Shown in pieces: positions 47,036 through 60,156 of a DNA stretch of 64,000 nucleotides (position 1 is its first letter; each line of letters begins with the position of its first letter). The DNA lies in contig NW_024104554.1 of NCBI RefSeq assembly GCF_003945595.2, positions 1,612,001-1,676,000 of the forward strand. Reading direction: 5' to 3'. The position numbers and the translations under genes were made by a program. The DNA comes from Pipra filicauda. Its lineage: Eukaryota > Chordata > Aves > Passeriformes > Pipridae. The notes under the pieces are model-generated. The model saw only the letters and a program-made list of their open reading frames with translations. It was not told where the DNA came from and made no database searches.

Positions 47036-50000
47036 GAAGGTAATGAACCTGGACACTTTTCGCCTTGAGAAGAGAGGGAAAGGAGAGAAGAAGAATCTAG
47101 CAGCGCCTAAACAGGGAGTACAGAGAACATGGGAAAGATTCTTCTAAGAGCTACACAGTAAAAGAACAAGATAAATTATTCACTGTTTACAAAAAGGGAA
47201 ATTCCAATCGAGAATTAGGAAAAAAATAGTCAGAGTGGTTCAACACACTTTCATAGGAACAGTTTACCCACAAAAATTATGAAATCACCATTTCTGGAAA
47301 GTTCAGAAGTGGGCTAGAGAAGACTCAGAACAACTTGATATAGCTTTGAAATTAGTCCTGCTTTGCCTATGAGACTGCCCTGTATCACTTCCAGATGTGT
47401 CTTCCTTTTCTTCACACTTAAATCAATCAGACCGTGAATATCTCCAAATAATACTGTCATTTTCCAGTCTTTCCTGGGTTTGCTTGTTTTCAAATGAGAT
47501 TTTAAGGTCAGAAAAAATGTTAACAACTGGTTGATTAGCCACACTCATGCTGATTGGTATGCTTTGCCATCACAGATTCTAGGAAACTCCTTCAATCCTA
47601 TTGTATAGGATTGTATACAGAAGGCTATTTTATCTGGAAACTGATGTTTGACTCCTGCAAGTATTGGGTACTTCAATCAGGGCTCTGTCACTTCAGACCC
47701 TGTTTCTCAACAGATCACTGTGTGATATGTTCAATACAGTTCTCGAAAATAGGGAAACACAGTGAGAGAGCCTACATAGCAGAAATATTTAAATTATGAG
47801 ACTTATAAATTCCATGGGAATAAATTTATACCAGTGTGTTGTTCATCTCTATATGGCCCTGCAGCATAGGCAACCAAAGAAAAAGCATTACCACTCTCAA
47901 CCTTCAAATGATTTAAACATATCCTCCCATAAATGTTTTTTATGTTTTATAAGTGTTTTTCTATAAATGTCAGTTGAATCCCCCTGAATAGGGATGCAAC
48001 TAAGATAATTTGAGTACCCTTTAAGAGGCTTAAATATAGAGAATCAGACAGTCAAAACTTGCCTGATTAATGTGAAATTGACATTTTTAAAAGCACTGGA
48101 ATGCAGTTATTGCTTTAGTTAATGTAAATTAATCCTGTGGCACAGTCGTGGACTCCTGGTTTTGATCAGGATAAAACTCAGAGCATTCAATGGTGAATTT
48201 CATCCTTCCATAGGATTCTTTACTGTCTTATCAAATTTCGAAGAAAGGATATAACTTAAAACATTAATTGTATTCAATCTTTCTAAAAACATGAACTTAT
48301 TTATATGTCCCCAGGTTTCATAAGTAGATGCTGATGACAAAGTACCTGTATTTAATTATTCATGTTCAGCTCCTGTCTGAAGTGCACAATCAACCTTTTT
48401 CCTACTTATGAAACCCTTTTTGTTTTATTTTTTCTATTTTTTTAAAATTTATTCTGTCACAATCCAAAACAAGATTCAACTTTGTGATGAATACTAGTGG
48501 AGAGAACAGCAGTAACGTAGCTACAACATTCACAGTTCTTGAATGTCCTATAGGTCTAAAGTTGCTGTTTGTATATACATAATATTCCTTAATGCATTTA
48601 CAAACATTATTACCTCTATGTTTCTTCTCAAGCATCACTCCAGTATAATTTAAAAGCATATAATAGTGTGTTGATAATCATCTCACTGCAAATAAATCAC
48701 ATTCTCCTCGCTTCATATTACAATATACTATGGCACGCTTTCTAGTAGAGACTGTTCTAGGTACCTCATTTTAGTCATTTTTTATAGTAGCTCCTGTAGT
48801 GGTACCATCTTTGGGAGAATTAAGGAATATATATTCTGCAAAAACCTTTGACCAGTATTGCTGTGTTCAACATAAAGCTTTCTGAATAGTATCCCTATAG
48901 TTACTGGTTGCATGGATACCACTGTCACCACTGACTGTGTAACAGCACTGCTATGGAAGGTGGTACATTCTCCAGACTGGGTAAAGCTTGGAAAAAGGAA
49001 ACAACAAAACTCTGAATTCTCCTCCACTTATGAATCCTTGGCTAGCTACACAGATATAGAAAAATAAAATGAAATCAGGAAGTACATAACAAAAACTGAC
49101 ATCAGTTTTTTTGTTAGCATCTTTCTCCTCCTTGATAACAGAAACACGCCCAGAGGAACACCAGCATGAAATATAGAATTTTGTAGAAATAATTAGTTTT
49201 GAATCCAAATTCAAGGCCTGGAGACAAACACAGGGAGTGCACTTGCTACATGAGCATTAGAAGGAGCAGGAGTTACTCTTATCTAAACTGGAGGAAGCAG
49301 GGTAGGTGGGGCAGTCTGGATGATTGGGTTAATTGACTCAGTTGTTCCCTTTTCATAACGCTATTTCTGTACTTGGGGACATAAACGGTTGGATAGAACT
49401 CTGTTGATAAGAGTTTCTAGTACTTTCTTCTCCTCAAAGATTACAGGAGACATTCTTCAGCTCATCATACCTAAAGTATCATTTAAAAATAAAATACATA
49501 GAAATTATCAGGCCAGATTTTCAATGATTAACTAAGAGTAAAAAACATGTGTATATATAGGTATGTATTTATACAAAGAAAAAAAAACCTCCCAATTTCG
49601 AAGTGTTTATATCAATGATGTCCCAAAGCAATTAATTCTGTTTTAAATTCTTAGCATTGGAGGAGACAGTACTAAATGGGAAATAACTACCACTGGGTTG
49701 AGAGGAGTTGTTTGATAAAATTAACCCTCAGGGTACATAATTAACTAGAACTGAGCATCTTCTCAGAAGTCAATGACTCAATGAATTTTGTAAACTATTC
49801 TTCTGGCAAAAAACCCACTGCCTATACAGAACCTAAATAAATTACTATATGTCAGTGCTATCTATAGCCCCAGGTATTATCAGTTAACATTAAAATATTT
49901 GCAGGTTACTCTAAGCATATTAGGACTTTCTGATTATTTAGATGGTTAAGAATTAATTTTTTTATATCAAACCTACTGTTTTATAAATATCATACTGAAA

Positions 50001-51249
50001 GAATCCAGTCCCACAGAGCACTTAACATCTCCCCCTGCAATTAAAACAAATCAGAATTGAAGCTCTTGAGTCCTCTGAGGACTGGGCATGAACATTAGCA
50101 AGATAACTTTTTTCCCCACTTACCATCTAAATTCATTGCAAACAAGATTCTCCTCTCCTCTTGAGAGGACAGTTTCTAATTTAAAATCTGATTATCATCT
50201 CATTAATTTTAGCCAGTAACTTAGCCTTACAAAAATTTTTACATAGTTCTTTATATTTTTGTGGAAGGAAAAGGACAGAAGAAGCTATATTAAATTGAGA
50301 ATTAGGGTTTGTCATTGTTATTTGTGACAGTCTTTTTAGTTTTCACATTTTCCCTCCTTTGCCCACTCTTCTTTGCCTCTCATCATTGTGCACCTACATT
50401 TTCCCCTGTATATACCTTTTCAGAGTGCAGTTTCTACAGGGGAAATATTTTCATCTCTGTAAATAATAATAAATATACATATATATAAATATATACACAA
50501 CTATACAAATAAACAATGTCAATATATGAATTCCTACAATTTAAGTCCTTCTTTCCTGACTTCATCCTTCAAATTTACACTTCTCATCAGACTGTATGTT
50601 AGGCAACAAATTGTTTTCTTTTTTATAGTCTTATTTCCTGCTACCATTACTAGGAAAAGAATCTGAATTCTGTTGTATATATGTGTTTTTTTGCCCAATA
50701 CTAGTCATAGTTCTTTGTCTGTCAAGGCTTTAAAAAAAATCTCTGCAAGTGTGGCATTATTTAAAGTCCTAAATTAGGAGGGAAAAGAGAGCAGAATAAA
50801 CAGCATATTTGCCTGGGGTGAGAGCTACTGCTATAGATTAAAGGAATAAGAAAAACCATCTCCTCACTGCAAGATTAATTGAGAAGGTGTCTCTGCAGTA
50901 CAGTGCTCAAAGAAAAGCCTCAGCTTAGTAGAAGCGCCGAAATGCTGTTGCGGGGCAACTCAATAGCTGATAAAGGTCATGCTTTGCTCCAGAACTCCTG
51001 GACTTTCCCACAGGCTTCTGGGACCTCTTCCCTTTCCTGCAGCATCCAGCAAGAACCTAAACCCAAACATTTCCTTACCTTTTGCTTGTTCAGAGATAGG
51101 CAGCATAAGAATTCAACTGTCACAAAGGGTAAAGTCATGCTGCCTTCAGCTTTACACTCAGAGCCATCTTTTCCTTGAATGGAGGAAACAGGTATCCTCT
51201 AAGGGAACTCTGGAAGTCTGTAGCCCAATCAGCTTCTCAAAGCACAGTC
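47036..51249. other. AT-rich non-coding stretch
   Basis: No recognised gene or repeat apart from low-complexity AT tracts, for example at about 50463-50515. Confidence 0.45.
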
Positions 51250-51590
51250 AAGTGAGATCAGGTTGCTCAGTGCAGGGCCCCATCCAGACCCATTTTAAAT
51301 ATTTGCAAGGATGGAGAATCCACAGCCTCTCTGGGCAACCTATGATGGAGTTTGGCCAATCTCATAATGAAAAAGCTTTTCCTAGTCTATGTCTAAGCTT
51401 TGCTGCCTCTCCCTCTGGCACCATGCAACACTGAGAAAAGTGGAACTGGAACTACCTCACACTGGGTAGTTCCAGGCAATATAATAAGATCTTTTCTTTT
51501 TCAGACTGAGCAAACCCAGAACTCACAGCCTCTCCTATGTGCCCCAGCCTGATCCCTATTTGATGCCTTGTAATAAGCCAACATGATAGA
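51250..51590 (-). mobile_element. CR1 LINE, internal fragment, both ends missing
   Basis: GATCAGGTTGCTCAGTGCAGGGCCCCATCCAGACC..GGATGGAGAATCCACAGCCTCTCTGGGCAACCTATG..CTCATAATGAAAAAGCTTTTCCTAG..CAGACTGAGCAAACCCAGAACTCACAGCCTCTCCTATG is the reverse complement of the CR1 ORF2 C-terminal region. The terminal TAGAATCATAGAATG signature is absent, so the 3' end has been lost or has decayed. Confidence 0.8.
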
Positions 51591-54500
51591 AGTGTCTTTG
51601 CCCCCACCACTTGTATGGCTCAGATACTCTGTCACAACTGCTGACTCTGAAGTTATAATCCTCTCACTAACAATTTACCTCAGGAGAGAGGGCAAAACAC
51701 AGAGCAGCTGAGCAAAACTTAAATTCCTTTTCCAGTAGATTCTATGCTATAAACTATGTTGCCTTTGCTGCAAAGTATTTCTTCCTTATGCGTGTCATGA
51801 TTTCTTAATTAGTTCATACTAAGTTTGGTAATGTTATTACCCTGAACAAAAATTTATTTTCACATCCATTAACTAATTAATTGCAAAGAAAGTGAGCAAC
51901 ATCAACTAAAAGCAAAGAGATTCTTAAACTTGTAATACCTGATTAGCAAAGCTTCAAGCTCTAGTGATCAATTACAGATTTGCAACTGATTCTGATTAAT
52001 GTGTTCTTGACTGCTACTGAGTATCTTTTATTAGCTATAGGAAAAGAGATTTTTTACTTTCAGCTTTATGTAAAAAGAGATAAAATTACTCCATCTAATG
52101 AAAAAGTTGTATTTTACAATTTTAATAATTACATTGATAGTTGGTCTTGAGCATGAATAAATTTAACAAAATTTGAATGGCATGCTGGTTGCCTGAAAAT
52201 TTAATGGAGCAATTTGTATGTGAGAGGGAACTCATATCAGTGACACAAAGGATTCCTCATCATGGTGAAGTGAATTAGATAATTTCCTTTCATATCCCTT
52301 GCATCTAACTTTCAGTGTTAAACATTTCTTTCTATGCAGTGCTGTTGAAGCAAAGATCTTCCTTAACACAAACTAGGCCACAATATCTCCTTACATGGGA
52401 AAACCAAAATTATTACTATCGAGTCCAACTGCTGTCTTTTTTAACAGCTATTTGTTGCAGAGGGAACTCAGCTGGAATGGATGAGCCAGGTTAATGGGGA
52501 AAAAGAAATGGCTATTTACTGCACTGTCATCTGTGCCTGCTGAATCCTGCCATTTCAGCTCACTAGCCTTGTTGGGATGACCACCACACCTGCTCCAGGA
52601 AATGGGAAGAAGCTGAGTGAGGGCAAGGGGAGATAAGGATACAGCAGCCAACAGTGGCATAACACACAATGACAGCCAACTCCACTCATTGGAAAGAATG
52701 ATATGTGGAAATTAGTGTGGACTGTATGTATGGATTGGAGTAGTTGTTTTTGGGATAGGAAGAGATCCTTGCCTTGGCCTTAAAATCATAAATCCTTCTT
52801 TTAAGTGATTAATAAGTTGTTCTTCTGCAAGGTGGTAGACCTTGCAAAGCACTTTGCAATCTTTTGCAATTATTTACATTCATATGTTACATGGGGCAAG
52901 AAATATTTATGACAGGGCTCTGAAGTGGTCCCAGTTACTTCTAGTTTGCATTACAGAGAACTGTAAATAATCTCTTCTGATTTCAGTTCTTTAAATTTTA
53001 AAAATACGAGCCTGCCCTGAATTAAATACGTGACCTTAAAAAAACATGACAAGGCTGAATATCCTGTGCATTTGTATCGGTTTGCAGAGGAATTTGAAAA
53101 AATTAATGTTTTTTGCTGGCCTGGATGGGAAATGTTAGAACTGATCCTGGTGGTGCAAAGAGGTTGAGTGCTGACTAACTTATTCTTTTACTATTCATTT
53201 CTATCTGGATTAAACAAGGCTCATGAATATTCTCATTTAAAATGCAGATGATGTGTTGCTGTGTTGAAGAGCATCTAGAGCAGAGTGAACATGAATGAAT
53301 GACTTCTAAGATGCAAGACACCTGAATAGATCTGCAAATTGACACTACAGTCACATGGCCTTAAAAACCTGACCCCAAATCACAGCTTGGACTGCACTGT
53401 TGTAATGAATATACTCTGAAATTGCCTGCAAATGTTGATTGCCCAAGCTATACTGCTTGTAGAGACTGAGAATAATCTTCAACCAGAACCGTAATTCTCA
53501 TTTTTCTGTGTGACTCCCAACTAGTTAAAAGGTGCAGATGATTTTTTTTCAAATTTTTCTCTGTATTGTTTGTCCGTCACATTCATATGATGTATGAGTT
53601 TCTCCATTATCACAGTAGTGAAATACTTCATAATCTCTAACATATTTAGCCTCAGAGCATGCTTGCAAAGGAGACTATTATCTCCACTCTCAAGGAAACT
53701 CCAAAATGTGTGCTACATGTATAAATAACTTTGGGCAGTTTGTACCGGTACAAAAATTTAACAGAGCTGTCTTGAGACTCAGGCTAAGTCATCATCATTC
53801 ATTTTTTCTCTCAAAACTGTTAGGCAATGGATAGGGAAAAAAAATTAAGAAAATCAAGAATATCACAATGAGGTGGTGGTAACAGATTAAACAGATATTA
53901 GTGTTTTCTTCTGTTTATGGCTTATAGAATTATGTACGCTTTGAATCGCAGGGAAATAACTTAGAAGTGAAATTCAAGAAATCCTTTCATATAATATTTC
54001 AATGACATTAGCATCTTGTAGATTGCTGGATCATATTCTGGGGCATGTTAATTTGGGGTTTGCTAACTAAAGGTTTACAATTAGGAAATATTTTTTATCG
54101 CAAACCACCTGACAGCTTCTAATTTAACTATGCATTATAACTGACCTCTTACTTAGAGCAACTTTCACGATATGCTATTGTGTTTTTTTAAACAGTGGCT
54201 TTCTAACTGCACTGAAAATTTTCAGGCATATATTCTGTCTACTTGTGACTGATGGATTTGTGAGGGTGTATTGCTGAAATAAATACATGCAAATACTGGC
54301 TTCTTAAAGGTATGATGACCTTTTACATGGGATTTCAGTAAATTAAAATTAAAAAACCCAAATCCTTACAGATATCTCTTTAGTATTGTATGTACTTATA
54401 AATATTTCAAAACTAATATCAGAACAAAATGAGGTTGAGCTGGAAATGTGTGATGCATATATGAATGGGATTATAAATGTTATATAGGAAAAAGGATGAA

Positions 54501-55773
54501 CTTCTATGGGTAAGTATGAGGTAAATTGTCCTCATCTTACTTCTTTCAAGGCACTAAATACACAGAAATAGTGCTGAAGACCTTGCTTGGGCACAGAGTT
54601 GCAACAAATTCTTCCACCGCAAGAGCCCAGTCGTTATGGTTACAGTGCTGAGATCCATGAGAAAGACCACACCAGTCTCTGAAATGGATAGACTCTAAAC
54701 GCTATGTTCCTGTGTCACTTTGAAACATGTTTTCATTTTTCTTCAGCCATTTTGAGCATGAATGTCAGGTCTGTTGTTGGAAATGGTTGCAATTGATTAA
54801 GTAATCCTGAAATCTGAGACAGCTTTGGTACAATTCTAAGCATTTTCTTAAGTCAGGAAAATAATTAAATTGGATTGATATAATATGGTATAATATATAA
54901 CTATGATGCAAATACTTTTGTTATGAAATAATTTTGCGTGTTTAGCCTTATGCATGAGAAAGATTAAAATAAGTTAAAAATTAATAAAAGTATGATTTAA
55001 TGATGCTCAGTTTAGCCATGAGACTAATACAAAACAAGTCAAGGATCTAAAACCAAAATGCTACACAGATGAGGTTGTCTGTCTTGACCAATCCATTTTT
55101 TAGGTAGCAGTAGTGTTAAAGTAAAGCAAATGCTTATCTGAGTTTCCTGGTACACTTATATAATCTGACTCTTTATATATCAGCTAGAGAGCAAAGCAAT
55201 CAAACTGTTTTGAAATACTTAGGGCAGAATAAGGAGATAAGTAATGGCCAGTGGGGATTTATTATGAACCAAATATGTCAACCCAGTCAGATGTCCTCCT
55301 GTGACAGGCTTCCAGCCCTTATGGATAAAGGCAAGTTATGTCTTGAACATAATAAAGCTTTTTGGCATTTTTTTCAGATTACATTCTTATGGATAACTAA
55401 GTGAAAGGATTAGAAGGTGAATGCAAACTGTGTGGAAAACTGTACCATGTAAGATCTATTGTGTGAGATCCTAAGAGACCTGATCTGATTTTGGGACAAG
55501 CAAATATTCAGTGTAAAAGAGACATACCTTGTTTAATTTATTCATGATACCAGTAATGGTGGGCTACACTTGATTTAGAAAACTTGCATTGAATTCAATG
55601 TTGTTCTAACAAGTTCTGCGTAAAACTATGTTGCTATTTAGTAGGGTTACATGCAAGGATCTTAGTCAGAAATAGTCAATTAAACAAATAGACAAAGAGT
55701 GATAACTGATCGGTTCTTCATACAGACTGGGAAAAAGATGCTGGAAAGCAATGTCATGGAAAAGAAAAGTTGA
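51591..55773. other. AT-rich non-coding stretch
   Basis: No recognised gene or repeat. 51790-52150 is rich in TAATTA/ATTA cores (see findings). A GC-richer patch at 52440-52690 could not be assigned. Confidence 0.45.
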
Positions 55774-56417
55774 ATATGAGTCAGCAGTGCCCTGGCAACA
55801 GGAGGACCAACCGTGTCCGGGGGGGGGGCATCAGGCAAAACATCACCAGCTGATCGAGTGAGGGGATTGTCCCGCTCTGCTCTGCACTGTTGCAGCCTCA
55901 CCTTGAATATTGTGTGCAGTTTCAGGCATCACAATGTAAGAAAGTATTAAGCTATTAGAGAGCATCCAAAGGAGGGCTATGAAGATAATAAAAGGTCTAG
56001 AGGGGAAGCATTATCAGAAGTGTCTGAAGTTTTTTCAGCCTGGAGAAGAGGAGACTGGGGAGACCTCATTGCAGTCTTCAACTTCCTTGTGAGGGGAAGA
56101 GGAGGGGCAGGCACTGACTGATCACTTCTCTCTGGTGACCGGTGACAGGAGCCGAGGGAATGGCCTGAGGCTGTGTCAGGGAAGATTTAACTTAGATATT
56201 ACAAAAAGTTTTTCCACCCAGAGGGTGGTTGGGCACTGGAACAGGCTCCCCAGGGAAGTGGTTACAGCATCAAACCTGAGGGAGTTCAAGAAACATTTGG
56301 ACAATACTCTCAGGCACATGGTGTGATTCTTGGGGCTGTCATGTGCAGGGCTATGTGCATGGACATGATGATCCTTGTGGGTCCCTTCTACCTCAGGTTA
56401 TTCTATGATTCTATGAC
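55774..56417 (+). mobile_element. CR1 LINE, ORF2 C-terminus and 3' end
   Basis: GAGTCAGCAGTGCCCTGGCAAC..CCTCACCTTGAATATTGTGTGCAGTTTCAGG..CAAAGGAGGGCTATGAAG..TTTCAGCCTGGAGAAGAGGAGACTGGGGAGACCTCATTGC..CACTGGAACAGGCTCCCCAGGGAAGTGG leads into the 3' end GATGATCCTTGTGGGTCCCTTC..ATTCTATGATTCTATGACC. A G9 run at 55820-55828 interrupts the 5' part. A plus-strand frame (56135-56326) preserves [20 protein letters not shown] and [10 protein letters not shown], the CR1 ORF2 C-terminal block. The copy is 5'-truncated and dead. Confidence 0.9.
56135..56326 (+). pseudogene. CR1 ORF2 C-terminal remnant
   Basis: Sixty-three codons homologous to the end of CR1 ORF2: a GRFNLDI block, [13 protein letters not shown] and [10 protein letters not shown]. 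No catalytic domain is present. Confidence 0.8.
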
Positions 56418-56639
56418 CAGGACTCCTGCAGAAAATTAGTTCTGTGTCTAGTGGCAGACAAGATAGGTCTGACCTTGGCACAATATGCAAAAAAGCATAA
56501 GAAATGGACATTTTCCTCAGTACCATTTTAGGCTGTATGGCCTAGAAATCTAGCCTACAAAACATACGATGTAAGTCAATGCTTTTACTGGCTAAGGCAA
56601 AAGGAAAAGAGTATTCCAGAAAAGATGTAGATTTCTTGA

Positions 56640-57040
56640 ATTCATGAGCAATGACAATAATCAAGAGGTCTTGAAAATGTGATTTATGAGAGAAAACAGA
56701 ATAAATTTCTGTTGTTTAGCATCAAGAAGTGAAGAGGATGGGAAATAAGGCCATAGATTTCAAGTATGTAAAAGTAAAAAAAAAAAGATTACTGCGGAGA
56801 GAAAAGAATAATCTCTTCTTCATGACCATGATGAATAGGACAAAAACTCATGGATGCATATTTCAGCAAGAAAGATGTAGGTTAGATATGAAGGAAAATA
56901 TTATAGTAAGAAGTATAGTGAAGCACTGGGATGGATTGTCTGGCATTTCCAGAACTGGATGTCTTTATGAACAGGTTAGCAAAACATCTATCAGAGTGAC
57001 ACAAGGTATAGTTAATCTAACCTTGAACAAAGGAGTGGAC
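56640..57040 (+). mobile_element. Ancient CR1 LINE relic (C-terminus and 3' part)
   Basis: CAAGAAAGATGTAGGTTAGATATGAAGGAAAATATTATAGTAAGAAGTATAGTGAAGCACTGGGATGG corresponds to the CR1 coding segment for RLDIRKN..VRVVKHWN. TGTCTGGCATTTCCAGAACTGGATGTCTTTATGAACAGGTTAGCAAAACATCTATCAGAGTGAC corresponds to the older amniote CR1 string TCTTTAAGAACAGGTTAGACAAACACCTGTCAGGG. A still-open frame at 56729-57055 contains RCRLDMKENIIVRSIVKHWD. It is much more diverged than the adjacent avian CR1 (55774-56417) and differs in subfamily, so this is an independent older insertion. Confidence 0.65.
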
Positions 57041-57815
57041 TCTGTGAAATATTGAAGTTTTCAAACTTCTGATGATGTGCTCTGATTATTTGACTGTAGA
57101 TTATTATCTGGCCTACTACTTATTTAAAATAATATTGTCTTTAACTCATCTGCACATTTTAATCGTGACTTTGATTTGACTCAAAAACTATGGTTTATGC
57201 CTCCTTCTACATGCTTTTGATTTCTCTGCATTCTGCATAAAAATGCACCCTGCATTTATCTTTTGGGAACCACTGAAATTCAGACTGTTGAGAATAAACA
57301 AATCATTTTAATTATTTGAGAACCATTTGCCCTTCTTTTTATTTTAAAACTGTTTGTACATAATCTGCATGAGCACTTCAGATTTTTCATATAATTGTGC
57401 ATCTGTTGACATCATGTTTCTATTCTTTTCCGCTTTTTTTACAATTCCTTAAAATTCTTCACACTTTTGGCTCTTGATTTCCTTACAAATTGTGGCATGC
57501 AAATTTTCTATCTTACTCCAGGTTTCACATAACCCCTTATCGATTGATTATATTCATAAACATGTTTTTATGTTGCTAAACGGGAGAAAGCAATTACTAT
57601 TCTTTTTTCTCGGTGACTTTACAACTCTTTTCCATGCCTCCTTAGTTTCTTTATTAGCCTTTCACTTTTTTTTCTATCAAATTATTTCCTTTTAAAGAGC
57701 AAACTCAGTACTCCCACTGTTTTCTCTATTATAAATAGCTTCATAGTCAACTTGAAAGAGCCATGCTATGAATTCCTGATTCCTCTTGCTTATCAATTCA
57801 GTGAAAAGAACTCAC

Positions 57816-57851
57816 CTTTACTAGGAGTCAATCAGCTTTACTAGGAGTCAA
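57816..57851. repeat. Short tandem duplication, 20-bp period
   Basis: CTTTACTAGGAGTCAA occurs at 57816-57831 and again at 57836-57851, separated by TCAG. Confidence 0.85.
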
Positions 57852-60128
57852 ACAACCTTCCTCCTGGACTTATATACATTCTGCTACTTTTGATTTTACT
57901 TCTATTTTTATAATTTTGGTGGGTTTTTTTCCTTTTTCTATTCTTTTTTTTTGAGATAGGGAGCATTGAACAGAAAAAAAAATTGGACTGATTTTTAAGT
58001 GGGTAATAACAGAACTAGTAGGATTGGACGCCACTCCAATTTACATCATGACAGTTTGCTACATAGTGCATAATACATACTCTAATGGACATGATAACAG
58101 AAAAATTACAGGACTTTGATCCCTTTGCCTTTAGTATAGCAACATCTATATAGAACTGTGTAAAAAAAAAGTGCGTTTTTTCCTCCATCAAACTTTTTTC
58201 AAATTAGGTCCTGTGTAAGGAATAACAGTTGCTTCACATGATCATTAATAATATATATGGATGGCATGTCACTAGAAAATGTTCAGTTTCCATAGAAGCT
58301 AACAGCATAAGTTTCCTCCTTTGGGATACTGACAGTGTTGTTTTCTTCACATTTGCAAATGATGGATTCAGAGTAGCAGTAGAGAATGGCAGGAGATTTT
58401 GGATTCTCTTATACCCTTGATCAGTTTTGATAGTACTATGGCATGCTGTATGAAATACAGAAGATTCAATGCAGAGAAACTACAGTCTGTCATGGTGCAC
58501 AAGAATGCCATTTGAAACGGACAGATACGAAAAAAGTCTTCCCATGGGGAAAAAAATGAGATCATCTTAACATTGTTCTGGTAGATTAAAAAAATCACTT
58601 CTTTTCTTTTTTTTTTTTTTTTATCTTTTTCTCCAGAGTGTATTCCCATTCCTGCAACAATAAAATAAAAACTTAACTATATGATTAAACGGAGCTGGTC
58701 ACTATTTTCAGAAAAACTCTGAACTCCATGGACAAGAAATGTTATCTGCTTTTTAGGGACCAGAACTAAGTATGATTGTTTAATGGTTTCCTCATGTAAA
58801 AAAAAAAAAAAATGAATCAATGATTGTCTCATCAAATATTGTTTTTGTTTCATCTGATTTCCTTTTAGTAAGGTATTGTCTCTATTTTACATTTAATCTC
58901 GAGTTTTGTCTCAGACTACCAATGCTCAAAGTTCAAAAGGAAAATGGCCCCTTTTTCTAGGATTTGCTTAAACTCCAAAAATTTTAGATTGAGTTTTATC
59001 AATTAGGTTTACATCTTCTAATTATAGTTTTATTTCATTGTTTCTGATAAGACCAACTCTATGACATGGTATTATTTCATTCATCTGAAGATGGATGAGG
59101 ACACTGTAAGAGCAAATGACCTATACAATGTTCACCTGCTGTATCACTTCAGTGCAAAATTAGGCAAGTGGAAACAAAATCAGTTCTGCTATACATTCAC
59201 ATTTTAAAATAATCAGACAACTCAATTATTGCAGATTGTCAAAAATAAAAACAAATTATTGCACAGTCCTTCAAATTAAGGGTGAAAAGTTCTAATGACT
59301 CAATGTTGTGCTCATATATTTAGTTCTAATGTTAATACCACGTTAGATAAAAACTACGGAAAAACAGAAATCTGAAGTATGTCTGAGCCTAGGATCAATC
59401 AGTATATTCATATATGATACTGTACATCTTTAATGTTATCTTCCTCCACCAGTTTTGTTAATTAGGCAATTATCACTGTCCAATTACTCTGCCTCTGAGT
59501 AAGTCATACTCAATTTTTTTATTAAATTTGCATACAAATGTCACATCACATTGTTCTTTTGCACAACTCAGCGACAGAATTCGTTCCTACATGAGTAACT
59601 AAGTCGGTGTTCAATGGCATATTTCATCTGCTAGGTGATGAAGTGGGAAAAGGTTACAAGTTTAATTGAGGTAAAAAGAACAATAATTAGTAAAATTAAA
59701 TTAGAAAAACAGGATATAAGGGTTGAGGAAGATAATTAAGTTTTAATGAAGTTAAAAATATAGTTATTGGACAACAGTTTCCTTTGACAAATATTCAGAA
59801 TCTCCCTCTACAGCATCTGCACTAGCACAGTCTGGCTGGAGACTGTTGTCTCTTGTTTGGAATAGGTTTGATGGAAAAAGGGATTTTCCATCAGTAAAAT
59901 GTGTTACTATATAAGGAAGGATATACTGGAACTGGAAGTCACTGCAATATTCAGGGCTTTGAGACAGAAACATTTCTTTAAATGAAGATGGCTTCATTCT
60001 GCTTCTGAAAGATTTCTCTTTGGTCGATGGACTGGAAACAGGAAGATTAATAAGGAACTATAGTTGTGAACACAAAAATAACAATTTCAGGAACATTTTG
60101 GTTTAGAAGTGTTCAAATGTTTCAAAGA

Positions 60129-60156
60129 GACTGTATCTGACAGACTGTATCTGACA
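60129..60156. repeat. 14-bp perfect tandem duplication
   Basis: GACTGTATCTGACA is repeated twice with no mismatch. Confidence 0.85.
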
